Source: Bowmanella pacifica (GTDB lineage Bacteria; Pseudomonadota; Gammaproteobacteria; Enterobacterales; Alteromonadaceae). From it: a stretch of DNA of 64,000 bases. The stretch is taken from assembly GCF_014645355.1 (NCBI RefSeq), contig NZ_BMLS01000001.1:744001-808000 (forward strand), written 5' to 3'. Made by a program: the position numbers and the translations under genes. Positions 1 to 7,686 of the stretch are shown here, one piece after another (position 1 is the stretch's first letter; each line of letters opens with the position of its first letter). The notes below the pieces were generated by a model. That model did no database searches, was not told the DNA's origin, and saw nothing but the letters and a program-made list of their open reading frames with translations.

Positions 1-60
1 AGCCGCTTTGACCCCCGCTTAAAATTCCCGGTCGGTTCAGGGCGCTGCTAAAAGGTGGGC

Positions 61-209
61 AATTTGCTGGGAGCAAATTGAGTGAAAGACGCGTCTGGAA
101 CGTCGTTTTCACGACCGCCTTTTAGTAGTGTTCTGGACTGATGTTGTTGGGAATCCTGCGGGCGTATTTCTTTTGGTTACTTTGATTTGTACGAGCAAAG
201 AAAAGTAAC
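61..209. repeat. Repeat-like intergenic element with two inverted repeats
   Basis: The first 343 bases hold no convincing gene. Two perfect inverted repeats are visible: AATTTGCT/AGCAAATT with a 3-base loop (61-79), and GTTACTTT/AAAGTAAC with an 18-base loop (176-183 and 202-209). The second resembles, from memory, a palindromic intergenic motif dispersed in many proteobacterial genomes, where it gives rise to spurious annotated peptides. A 16-codon open stretch enters from the left edge on the + strand and stops at 49-51; it could be the tail of a gene outside the window or chance. Confidence 0.4.
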
Positions 210-343
210 TGGCGCGCAAAGGACTGCGTGTCATAAAGAACAAGGACGTTAATAAACGCCAAAGCCGAGGGCACTATTGTGCTGCTCGGCTTACCTTCTT
301 CGTTATCCATCTAATACGCTTTGGCGTTTACGCCAAACAGCAA

Positions 344-727
344 TCATTTAAGCGTGCGTGGCACCGCTTCGGATTGATACATAGATATCTGATGATGGTC
401 AGGGTCGGCAATTTCTGCTGACCAGCCACCGGGGGCATGGCTCACCGGCGTGACTATAGTGACGCCTTTTTCTGATAGCGCGGCAACCACATCGTCGATA
501 CCGCCATCGGGCAGGTCAAACACAATAATGGGTGTGTTTCCTGGTCGTGATTCCTGTTTAAAGAACAGTAGTTCCACCTCATTGGCCGTTTGCGCTATTA
601 ACCAGTCACCGTCTTCACCTTCCATTCTTTGAATCGCCAGCCCCAGCGCATCGCGGTAGAAGGCTTCGGTCTTATCAATGTCGTTTACGTAATAACAGAT
701 AGCGCCAAGCTTACTTTGACCAAACAT
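344..727 (-). CDS. VOC (glyoxalase/bleomycin-resistance) family protein
   Basis: A 127-residue single-module vicinal-oxygen-chelate protein. It shows the usual start (a short strand reading GAICYYVND, then a helix with EAFYRDALGL), a central acidic segment, and a C-terminal strand with ADPDHHQISMYQ typical of the second half of the fold. The canonical metal triad is not clearly complete, so enzymatic activity is open; substrate is unknown. The start has a good AAGGA site 8 bases upstream. Its first codons overlap the end of the upstream ECF-type sigma gene on the same strand, so the two are translationally coupled and probably act together. Family confident, role not. Confidence 0.75.
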   Translation of the reverse strand: MFGQSKLGAICYYVNDIDKTEAFYRDALGLAIQRMEGEDGDWLIAQTANEVELLFFKQESRPGNTPIIVFDLPDGGIDDVVAALSEKGVTIVTPVSHAPGGWSAEIADPDHHQISMYQSEAVPRTLK

Positions 728-1364
728 TGTCTTTTTCCTTTTTTTGGGTTGATATCATCCTAGGTTGCCGCCAAGGGCCGTTTTGTGAGCTGAGCATAAA
801 AAGATGTCCGTCCGGGTCGTGACTGCCAAGCATGGCATGCTCCCTACAAGGCAACTTGAGTAATGCCTGACGTATGCGGCCAAACGCCAGCCCCTCTTTT
901 AAACCTTTAAGTTCAAGTACATGACTGCCGTCGAACTGACGCCAGCGCCGTTTAATTTGCACTATGCGTTGGCGAAGGGCCGCATCTGACACACGCATAA
1001 GCCAGGTTATCTCAGCTTTAGTATGCCCGGTTAAGGCCAACAGCGCGGTCGTTTTAAGGCTTGGCGGTAATGTGCTGACAAAAGAGGTGGTTGATGCTTC
1101 GCTTTGTGTTTGGTCATCAGTTAAATAGGCAAATGAGGCTTCCCGCTTTCGCCGTCTTATGGCCGTGCGGGCATGAAAGGCAGACTGATTTCGAATAGCG
1201 CCAACTAACCAGCGGCGGTTATCAACACAGGCCATATCCGTTCGACCTGTTTCGATGGCGGCAAGCAGTGCGGTCTGAAGCAGATCCTCGGCTTCATCGG
1301 TATGCCATGCCAGCTTATGGGCATACCGCAGAAGCTCGATATAGTGTTTATCTTTTCTTATCAC
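711..1364 (-). CDS. ECF-type RNA polymerase sigma factor with C-terminal extension
   Basis: A 217-residue protein with a region-2-like helix set (residues about 5-70, including EAEDLLQTALLAAIE and a basic RRRKRE end) and a region-4-like helix-turn-helix near residues 100-145 (LPPSLKTTALLALTGHTKAEI, then LRQRIVQIKRRW). About 70 residues follow that do not belong to the minimal two-domain sigma factor. A TTG further upstream would add 15 residues, but GTG at 1364 has a strong GGGGGAG 7 bases before it, so it is chosen. The gene overlaps the downstream VOC gene by 17 bp. ECF sigma factors paired with small enzyme-like domains are a known pattern; no anti-sigma factor is seen. The region-2 sequence is divergent, so promoter recognition cannot be guessed. 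Confidence 0.72.
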   Translation of the reverse strand: MIRKDKHYIELLRYAHKLAWHTDEAEDLLQTALLAAIETGRTDMACVDNRRWLVGAIRNQSAFHARTAIRRRKREASFAYLTDDQTQSEASTTSFVSTLPPSLKTTALLALTGHTKAEITWLMRVSDAALRQRIVQIKRRWRQFDGSHVLELKGLKEGLAFGRIRQALLKLPCREHAMLGSHDPDGHLFMLSSQNGPWRQPRMISTQKKEKDNVWSK

Positions 1365-1902
1365 AAATGAACTCCCCCTATCCCAGGGTTCTGCCGCGCT
1401 ATTTGGCAAACGCAGAGATAAACTGTCCTTGTTTGATTTAACTGCCTCTATGGCATTGATTTAGCCAGACGGCGCAAAAACGATCAATAGCATCTTAGAG
1501 AAATGCCCCTGCGCCATCACTCTTATTCTTGACCTAAGAGAAACTGCTTCAGCCTTCCTGAATGTAAAGGTGATGATCGCAAACCGGAACTGGCTTGCTC
1601 GATTTCAGTGAACCAGACATCTTGCGCTTTCAACTGCCAGGTTGAGTCAGCAAGCCCCTTCGTGAACTTCGCGTTCTTCGTGTTTAAGGAGCCTTAAAAT
1701 ACTAGCCTCACCAAGAAGATCATTAGAGTCAGAAAAAATTTATCCAATGCCACTGCGTGTACACACTTACCTAAATACAACCGACTCTGTCTTTCCCTTT
1801 CCTTGAGGGCGAAGCTAATAGCCGGGAGCAGGCTTACACAATTTCAGCTACAGAATGCGGGGTTCGCAGTTTTGTCATGCGCTAACAGTCTAAACTTCCC
1901 CC
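1365..1902. other. Gene-free stretch upstream of the sigma factor
   Basis: No coding frame, RNA gene or terminator could be supported in these 538 bases. The part next to 1364 must hold the promoter of the sigma/VOC pair, but no clear -35/-10 pair or palindrome was found. It is more A+T-rich than the blocks to the right. Confidence 0.5.
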
Positions 1903-2292
1903 TCATAGCTCTTGCATAAGTTGAATATAGTTTCCGCATGTATCATCAAGTACAGCAATCATGACAGGTCCAGCTTGTCTTGGTGCAATGGAAAACTGCA
2001 CGCCCAGATTACAGAGCCTTTGGTACTCTTTTCCGATGTCATCAACAGCGAAGGAAGTCCATGGAATCCCCGCCTCCTTTAAGCTTCGCTGATAAAGTTT
2101 TGCCGGTTCGAAAGCCATAGGCTCCAGCAAAAGCTCGACACCAGATTGTTCGCCTGGCGATACAACGGTCAACCATTTGTGCTCTCCCAAGGGGATATCT
2201 TTTTTCTTGATAAAGCCCAAAATCTTGGTGTAAAAATCTAGCGCTTTGCCTTGGTCTTCAACGGGAACACTGGTTACGTATATTTTGATCAT
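1903..2292 (-). CDS. VOC family protein
   Basis: A 129-residue glyoxalase-fold protein. Visible are the first strand (IKIYVTSVPVED), the helix with KALDFYTKILGF, a strand with GVELLLEP, and a second beta-alpha-beta unit ending in DDTCGNYIQLMQEL. The N-terminal metal position holds V rather than H, so it may be a non-metal binding or resistance-type member. The start is set at ATG 2292, with GAGGG 9 bases upstream; a TTG at 2301 is possible. It follows a small AraC gene on the same strand with a 62-bp gap, suggesting a regulator/effector pair. Substrate unknown. Confidence 0.72.
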   Translation of the reverse strand: MIKIYVTSVPVEDQGKALDFYTKILGFIKKKDIPLGEHKWLTVVSPGEQSGVELLLEPMAFEPAKLYQRSLKEAGIPWTSFAVDDIGKEYQRLCNLGVQFSIAPRQAGPVMIAVLDDTCGNYIQLMQEL

Positions 2293-2354
2293 ATCTTTCA
2301 ACCCTCTGTTACTCTGAGAACGCTTTAAGACTAATCAGAATTAGCGCGGGATAC

Positions 2355-2759
2355 TTATTCTAGATTGCTATTGTGAAGATTCTGATACTCTTTTGGCGTA
2401 TAACCAGTGCACTTTTTAAAGAGTGATGAAAAGGTTGATACACTTTCGTAGCCAACGTCTAAGCAAACCTGCGTGATAGATAGCCCTTGCCTTATCAGGC
2501 CCTTAGCCTTTGAGATACGTAAATCTCTTAAGTATATTCTGGGTGTTAAGCCATACATACGCTGAAATATTCGGACATAGTGAAACCGAGACATAAATGC
2601 CTCTCTGGCTAGCTCATTGAGTTCTACCCTGTCAGAGTAATATTTCTCCATAAATGCTTTTGATTGCCTTATTTGCACATATTGCCTTGCTGGTAAGGAA
2701 TCCTCTGCATAAATACGTTCCAGCTTGCGTTCAAAATATGTTTTATTTTCTTTCGGCAT
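2355..2759 (-). CDS. Small AraC-family transcriptional regulator
   Basis: A 134-residue protein made almost entirely of the AraC/XylS DNA-binding domain. Two helix-turn-helix units are visible: LNELAREAFMSRFHYVRIFQ (residues about 48-67) and the second with ITQVCLDVGYESVSTFSSLF followed by the family's TGYTPKEYQ signature. There is no separate ligand-binding domain, as in SoxS/MarA-like members. AAGG lies 7 bases before the ATG. It is followed by a VOC gene on the same strand, a frequent pairing. Codon use looks more A+T-rich than in neighbouring operons, which would fit transfer, but this is an impression, not a count. Confidence 0.85.
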   Translation of the reverse strand: MPKENKTYFERKLERIYAEDSLPARQYVQIRQSKAFMEKYYSDRVELNELAREAFMSRFHYVRIFQRMYGLTPRIYLRDLRISKAKGLIRQGLSITQVCLDVGYESVSTFSSLFKKCTGYTPKEYQNLHNSNLE

Positions 2760-2869
2760 AAAGCAACCTTGCCTGTAAGGAAGGAAATACTAATTTTGAC
2801 ATATAACCAATGAGATGCCCTCTTTTCCTTAAGGAAGGATGGTCGCGAAAGACCAGCCTGGCTGCCAAG

Positions 2870-3289
2870 CTAAACCTCTCGCCACTTTTGGAAAATGGCG
2901 ACCACTAAGGACACAAGTGCAGCGCACCAGATAAGATAAATATATAGCTCCCATACACTGCTGAGCATTATCAACACTGCATATACAAGTGCTATCAGTG
3001 TGCAGATCAGTAAGACTGCACTGGAGGGAGTTATCAGGGCGTTGTATTTATTGAACCGAAACACGGACCAGAAATAGCTGACATTAAAAAACGGTAATAA
3101 CAGCACTAGTGCGCCAAAAGAAAACTGCTCAATAGTAAAAGTTGGAGCAATGTGGCTGATGGTCAGCAGTGACCAAAGTCCAGACACTATCATAAATCCC
3201 AGACCAGCCAGCCATTCTCCTTTAACGGGAAGCACAAGGGATAAAACATAAAGCGTCAGTGATAAATAAAACAGCCTTCTACTGCCCAT
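2870..3289 (-). CDS. Hypothetical small integral membrane protein
   Basis: A 139-residue, strongly hydrophobic protein with about four membrane segments (near residues 5-22, 28-45, 55-75 and 90-130) and a short basic C-terminus (FQKWREV). AGGGA precedes the ATG by 5 bases. I do not recognise the family. It stands alone on the minus strand between the AraC gene and the XRE pair; no partner is obvious. Confidence 0.5.
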   Translation of the reverse strand: MGSRRLFYLSLTLYVLSLVLPVKGEWLAGLGFMIVSGLWSLLTISHIAPTFTIEQFSFGALVLLLPFFNVSYFWSVFRFNKYNALITPSSAVLLICTLIALVYAVLIMLSSVWELYIYLIWCAALVSLVVAIFQKWREV

Positions 3290-3418
3290 AAATTTCCCTA
3301 TCGATTTACAGATACTCCCAACAGCACGCTACCAGACATTCATATGAAGTCAGAATTGACTTCTTTATCAACAAGGCCTATCTGAGCAAACATACTTGTC
3401 TAAAATCACTCAAATAAA

Positions 3419-3448
3419 CAAACGCCCGATAACCATATCAGGCGTTTG
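3419..3448 (-). terminator. Rho-independent terminator of the XRE operon
   Basis: Stem CAAACGCC/GGCGTTTG encloses a second stem GATA/TATC around an ACCA loop. On the minus strand it is followed by TTTATTTG. It lies 25 bp beyond the stop of the XRE gene. Confidence 0.75.
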
Positions 3449-3473
3449 CACTTTAGATTAACCTTAATCTATT

Positions 3474-3689
3474 TCAGGGCTGGTCATCCAGCAAAGAGAA
3501 GATACTCTCTACCGGCACCTCAAAAAAGCGCGCCATTTTCAGGGCTATCACCACGGAAGGGGTGAAACGTCCGGTTTCCACCGTACTGATGGTTTTACGT
3601 GATACACCTATGGCATCCGCCAGTTCCTGCTGAGAAACCTTTCGCTGAGTACGCAGTTTATGAATATGGTTATCCAGTTGTTCATTCAT
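3474..3689 (-). CDS. XRE-family HTH transcriptional regulator
   Basis: A 71-residue Cro/C1-type DNA-binding protein: helix-turn-helix at residues about 16-38 (VSQQELADAIGVSRKTISTV, then ETGRFTPSVVIALKMA). This compact type is commonly encoded beside a small membrane protein, as here: its start overlaps the end of the upstream membrane-protein gene by 8 bp. It probably represses its own operon through the palindromes at 4149-4208. The signal it senses is unknown. Confidence 0.88.
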   Translation of the reverse strand: MNEQLDNHIHKLRTQRKVSQQELADAIGVSRKTISTVETGRFTPSVVIALKMARFFEVPVESIFSLLDDQP

Positions 3690-4122
3690 TCTCAGCCCTC
3701 AAGCCTTTGAGCACAGGCAGTGCATAGGCGATCAGCAAGACTGCCCCCAATGCCGCGCTGATACCTTGCCCGGATACCAGTTTGTCGCCTGAGGTAGCGC
3801 CAAAGGTTGCCCCCAAGGCTACCGAAATCGTCAAAAAGGCCGACTTACAGCCGCGCTGATGAAGGTGGTTGGCAAATTCATCCTGAAATTCGCCATACCA
3901 GAAGGCGGCTTTAACACTACCAAAGCAATCACGTATGGTGACTAGCATACAAACAAGAGCTGCCAGTATGGTGGCCGCATATAACCAGTTGGCGAACGCT
4001 ACGTTAAACCACTTATCCAGACAGATAACGACCAGCACTGCAGCCATAATCAGGCTGCAGACGGCATTACGCTTAAGATACTGCTGCTCACGTTCATAGA
4101 GGGAAATGGCTTTACTTGTCAT
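3682..4122 (-). CDS. Membrane protein encoded with an XRE regulator
   Basis: A 146-residue protein with about four membrane segments in two pairs, separated by a cytoplasmic stretch containing FWYGEFQDEFANHLHQRGCK. This architecture matches small membrane proteins often co-transcribed with YozG/XRE-type regulators (DUF2178-like), where the membrane protein is thought to modulate the regulator. The start is placed at ATG 4122 (AAGGA 8 bases upstream); an ATG at 4146 would lie inside the first palindrome of the operator and is less likely. Function unproven. Confidence 0.6.
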   Translation of the reverse strand: MTSKAISLYEREQQYLKRNAVCSLIMAAVLVVICLDKWFNVAFANWLYAATILAALVCMLVTIRDCFGSVKAAFWYGEFQDEFANHLHQRGCKSAFLTISVALGATFGATSGDKLVSGQGISAALGAVLLIAYALPVLKGLRAENE

Positions 4123-4148
4123 CTTCTGCTTCCTTTTCAATAACATTC

Positions 4149-4208
4149 AAATGATACCTCTAGGTATCTTTTGAAACCCAAGATAACCAAATGATACCCA
4201 AAGGTTAC
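4149..4208. promoter_or_regulatory. Palindromic operator, probably for the XRE regulator
   Basis: GATACC-TCTA-GGTATC (4153-4168) is a perfect inverted repeat. GATACC-CAAA-GGTTAC (4193-4208) is a second, imperfect copy, and GATAACC (4182-4188) is a half-site. Both full sites are preceded by AAAT, and their starts lie 40 bp apart, close to four helical turns. The region lies between the XRE operon and the divergent S9 peptidase gene, so both could be controlled. Confidence 0.65.
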
Positions 4209-4243
4209 ATAAAGGCAAGTTTTATTTTCGGTCGCGCAATAAC

Positions 4244-4270
4244 TTGACTAAGCCGCTCACTATTTATACA
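4244..4270 (+). promoter_or_regulatory. Possible promoter of the S9 peptidase gene
   Basis: TTGACT (4244-4249) and TATACA (4265-4270) are separated by 15 bases, slightly short for sigma-70. It lies 37 bp upstream of the chosen start. Confidence 0.35.
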
Positions 4271-4306
4271 AAACCTAACGGAGCAAATAAAAACACGAGG
4301 ATCCTT

Positions 4307-6226
4307 ATGAAACCCAGCCACTATTGGTCGGCCCTTTGCCTGAGCGCAGCCCTGCTGGCAGGCTGCCAGAGTGCCAAGGCGCCGGATACCCAGCAAAGCG
4401 CGGCAACAAGCCAGTCCGTGCAAATTCCCCAATACAGTGCCCAAAGCTTTTATGACACCGTGACCCTGTATGGCTCATCCATTAACCACAACAACAGCCA
4501 GGTGCTGGTCAGCAGCGACGCCAGCGGGGTATTCAATGCTTATAGTTACCCCCTGGATGGCAGTACACCGACCCAGTTAACCCACTCCACCACCAATGCT
4601 ATCAGCGGGGTCAGCTGGTTCCCGGCGGATAACCGAGTGCTTTACACCTCAGATGAGGGCGGTAACGAGCTGCACCATTTATATGTGCTGGAAGAAGACG
4701 GTAGCAGCCGCGATATCACTCCTGGGGAGAAACTCAAAGCGCAGTTTATGGGCTGGCATCAGGACGATATTCATTTCTATGTGGCTACCAATGAGCGGGA
4801 TGCCAAAGCCTTTGACCTGTACCGTTACGACAGCGAAGACTACAGCCGCACTTTGGTGTTTGAAAATACCCAAGGCTGGGAACTGGGGGATGTCAGTAAA
4901 AACGGTAACTGGCTGGCCCTGATGAAAGTGCACAGCAATGCCGATGACGATATCTACGTGGCCAATCTGCATCAGTCTGCGGCCCCGGCTATGCATATCA
5001 CGCCCCACGAAGGCAAAGTCGCCCACAATGTGTTCAGCTTCACCCCTGACAGTGACGAGCTGATTTATGGCAGCAATGCACAAGGGGAGTTTACCCAGGC
5101 CTGGTCCTACGATCTGTTATCTGGTCAGCGCCAACTGCACCATGCCGACAACTGGGATGTGTCCTTTGTGTACTACTCGGATAACGGCCGTTATCAGGTA
5201 ATTGGCGTTAACGCCGATGCTCAAACCCGCCTGACTATTCTGGACACTTACAGCGGCAAAGAGCTGCTGCTACCCACCCTGCCGGCCGGTGATTTACGTG
5301 GGGTCAATTTCAGTCGCGACGAGCAGCGCATGGTGTTTTACATTAACTCCGATACCTCCCCCTCTAACCTGTTTAGCTGGCAGTTGGGCAGCGCTAATGC
5401 CAAGCAGCTTAGCCAGTCACTAAACCCACACATTGACGCCCAGTATCTGATTAGCAGTGAGGTGGTGCGCTTCCCCAGTTTTGACGGCATCACTATTCCA
5501 GCTATCCAGTACCAACCTAAACAAGCCAGTGCCAGTCATAAAGTACCGGCTATTATCTTTATCCACGGTGGCCCCGGCGGACAGACCCGCAAGGGCTACA
5601 GCGCTATTATTCAGCATCTGGTTAATCATGGTTATGCAGTGTTGGGGGTGAATAACCGTGGTTCATCGGGCTATGGCAAAACCTTCTTCCATTTGGATGA
5701 TAAGCGCCACGGTGAAGACGATCTGCAGGACATTGTTTACAGCAAGAAATACCTGCAAAGCCTGGATTGGGTAGACGGTGAGCGTATTGCCGTGATGGGC
5801 GGCAGCTACGGCGGTTACCTGACCATGGCCGCCATGGCCTTTACCGACGAGTTTAAGCTGGGTATCAATATTTTCGGTGTCACCAACTGGGTTCGCACCC
5901 TGGAGAGCATTCCGCCCTGGTGGGAAAGCTTCCGTCAGGCACTGTATGACGAGCTGGGCGACCCGGCCACCGACAAGGCGCGTCTGACCCGCATCTCACC
6001 GCTGTTCCATGCCGACAAAATCAAAAAGCCGGTGCTGGTAGTGCAAGGGGCTAACGATCCCAGGGTTTTGCAGGTTGAGAGTGATGAAATGGTGGAAGCC
6101 ATTCGCGCTAACAATGTGCCGGTGGAATATGTACTGTTTGCTGATGAAGGCCATGGCTTTCGCAGCAAGGCTAACCGTATTACCGCCCAGGAGGCCTACC
6201 TGAAATTTCTGCAAACCTATCTATAG
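4307..6226 (+). CDS. S9 family peptidase (prolyl oligopeptidase/DPP-type), lipoprotein
   Basis: A 639-residue serine peptidase with an N-terminal lipoprotein signal (lipobox LLAGC), a beta-propeller-like half (to about residue 390, with repeated DGSTPTQLT- and YSDNGRY-type blades) and a C-terminal alpha/beta-hydrolase. The catalytic triad is visible: Ser500 in GGSYGGY, Asp584 in GANDPRV and His616 in EGHGF; the oxyanion segment is FIHGGPGG. Such enzymes cleave peptides, often after proline or as acylaminoacyl/dipeptidyl peptidases, and here would act at the envelope. An upstream ATG at 4244 is rejected because the signal peptide begins at ATG 4307, with GAGG 8 bases before it. Exact specificity cannot be read. 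Confidence 0.93.
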   Translation: MKPSHYWSALCLSAALLAGCQSAKAPDTQQSAATSQSVQIPQYSAQSFYDTVTLYGSSINHNNSQVLVSSDASGVFNAYSYPLDGSTPTQLTHSTTNAISGVSWFPADNRVLYTSDEGGNELHHLYVLEEDGSSRDITPGEKLKAQFMGWHQDDIHFYVATNERDAKAFDLYRYDSEDYSRTLVFENTQGWELGDVSKNGNWLALMKVHSNADDDIYVANLHQSAAPAMHITPHEGKVAHNVFSFTPDSDELIYGSNAQGEFTQAWSYDLLSGQRQLHHADNWDVSFVYYSDNGRYQVIGVNADAQTRLTILDTYSGKELLLPTLPAGDLRGVNFSRDEQRMVFYINSDTSPSNLFSWQLGSANAKQLSQSLNPHIDAQYLISSEVVRFPSFDGITIPAIQYQPKQASASHKVPAIIFIHGGPGGQTRKGYSAIIQHLVNHGYAVLGVNNRGSSGYGKTFFHLDDKRHGEDDLQDIVYSKKYLQSLDWVDGERIAVMGGSYGGYLTMAAMAFTDEFKLGINIFGVTNWVRTLESIPPWWESFRQALYDELGDPATDKARLTRISPLFHADKIKKPVLVVQGANDPRVLQVESDEMVEAIRANNVPVEYVLFADEGHGFRSKANRITAQEAYLKFLQTYL

Positions 6227-6241
6227 GTAGCAATTGCGATT

Positions 6242-6266
6242 AAGGCCCGCATCGTCGGGCCTTTTT
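6242..6266 (+). terminator. Rho-independent terminator after the S9 peptidase
   Basis: AAGGCCCG/CGGGCCTT stem with a six-base loop, followed by a T-run, 15 bp after the peptidase stop. Confidence 0.88.
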
Positions 6267-6320
6267 TGTTTGTGTTATGCTCGTTAAACAGCGGAACAGC
6301 CAGACCAGAAAGGAGCGAGC

Positions 6321-7589
6321 ATGGTTAGTCGAATGACATTCTGGGCTAATAAGTTATCCGAACGCTTATGGGTACGGCCGTTATTGATGTGCCTGGTATC
6401 TATTGTTGCCGCTTTTATGGCTCAGTGGTTGGGTAGCAGTGGCTTATCGTCTTACCTGCCTGACATCAGTCGCGACAGCCTGGAAACCCTGCTAAGCATT
6501 ATGTCATCCAGCATGCTGGTGATTGCCACTTTCTGCGTCGGCTCAATGGTGGCCGCTTACGCCAGTGCTGGCACCAGTGCCACACCGCGCTCCTTTGCAC
6601 TGGTAATTGCCGATGACGTTTCGCAAAACGCCCTGGCTACTTTTATTGCCGCCTTTATTTTCAGTGTGGTGGCCATAGTCGCGGTGAAAAACGACTTTTA
6701 TGCCCAGGGCGGTCATTTTGTGCTGTTTTGTATGACCTTATTGGTACTGGCAGCGGTGATTATCACCTTTGTACGCTGGGTTGACCGTATCGCCCGCCTT
6801 GGCCGAATTAGCTCCACCATAGATAAAATTGAAACGGCCACCGCCAAGGCGCTGACCCATCGTAAACAGGCCCCGCTGATGGGCGGCATTGCCCTTGCCC
6901 CCTTGCCTGGGCCGGACATAGATGTGCACATTCTCAAACCTGGCTATGTGCAGCGTATCGAGCTGACCAAGTTGCAAAAGCTGGCCGAACAACAAGAGCT
7001 AGTCATCAGGCTTCTGGTGTTACCTGGTAGTTTTGTTTTCCCCGGCCAACCGGTAGTTAAGCTCAGTGGGCAACAACCCCTGGATGAGCAGGATATCAAC
7101 ACAGTGCAAAACGCCTTTATTCTCGGCAAAAACCGCACCTTTATTGAAGATCCTCGTTTTGGCCTGGTGGTACTGTCACAAGTCGCCTGCAAAGCGCTGT
7201 CTTCTGCGGTTAACGATGCCGGTACCGCCATTGACGTGCTGTCCAGTTTTGCCCGGCTATTTAGCCAGTGGAGCGAACCTATGGCGGTAGAGGAGCAGGA
7301 GGCCTGCCGGTTTGACCGGGTACAAGTGCCCGAGTTGGATATGATGGAGCTATTTGACGATGCCTTTAACGCCATAGGGCGTGACGGTGCCAGCAGTATC
7401 GAAGTGGTGTTAAAACTGCAGAAAACCCTCACCGCCCTGGCCAACTGCCCGGTACCTGGTATGCGTGAAGCCGCCAGAGCGCACGCTAGTAAGGCCCTGG
7501 CCCGTGCCGAGCAAAGCCTGTCGCTGGAAGCGGATAAACAGCAAGCCAGACTGGCCAGCTACACCGACTCACAGAAGCTGCGCAGATAA
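6321..7589 (+). CDS. DUF2254 integral membrane protein
   Basis: A 422-residue protein with four membrane segments in its first 160 residues (about 18-38, 58-85, 105-125 and 135-155) and a long soluble C-terminal part with SSAVNDAGTAIDVLSSF and DLMELFDDAFNAIGRDGASS-type conserved stretches. This is the layout of the DUF2254 family, whose function is not established. AAGGAG lies just before the ATG. It has its own terminator-separated unit; its stop codon lies within the -10/operator of the next operon, but its product is probably unrelated to that regulon. Confidence 0.8.
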   Translation: MVSRMTFWANKLSERLWVRPLLMCLVSIVAAFMAQWLGSSGLSSYLPDISRDSLETLLSIMSSSMLVIATFCVGSMVAAYASAGTSATPRSFALVIADDVSQNALATFIAAFIFSVVAIVAVKNDFYAQGGHFVLFCMTLLVLAAVIITFVRWVDRIARLGRISSTIDKIETATAKALTHRKQAPLMGGIALAPLPGPDIDVHILKPGYVQRIELTKLQKLAEQQELVIRLLVLPGSFVFPGQPVVKLSGQQPLDEQDINTVQNAFILGKNRTFIEDPRFGLVVLSQVACKALSSAVNDAGTAIDVLSSFARLFSQWSEPMAVEEQEACRFDRVQVPELDMMELFDDAFNAIGRDGASSIEVVLKLQKTLTALANCPVPGMREAARAHASKALARAEQSLSLEADKQQARLASYTDSQKLRR

Positions 7590-7605
7590 TTGGACGAAAG
7601 CCCAA
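7585..7605 (+). promoter_or_regulatory. TetR-type operator 1, upstream of the aldehyde dehydrogenase operon
   Basis: TTGGACGAAAGCCCAA (7590-7605) is a palindrome with one mismatch, directly after a -10-like GATAAT (7585-7590). It matches the two perfect sites at 12590 and 13547 in sequence, length and position relative to the -10. No good -35 is visible. Confidence 0.72.
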
Positions 7606-7686
7606 TAATCTTAAGCGAATACCAACAAGCGGCTTGTTCCCCCCACAGGAATAGCATAATGTGAACACCTGTTTGAATTATTCGGG

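Noticed and set aside
122-310. 62-codon minus-strand frame at the left edge
   Set aside because: It reads through the inverted repeat at 176-209, has no ribosome site, and looks like the spurious peptide that this repeat commonly yields.
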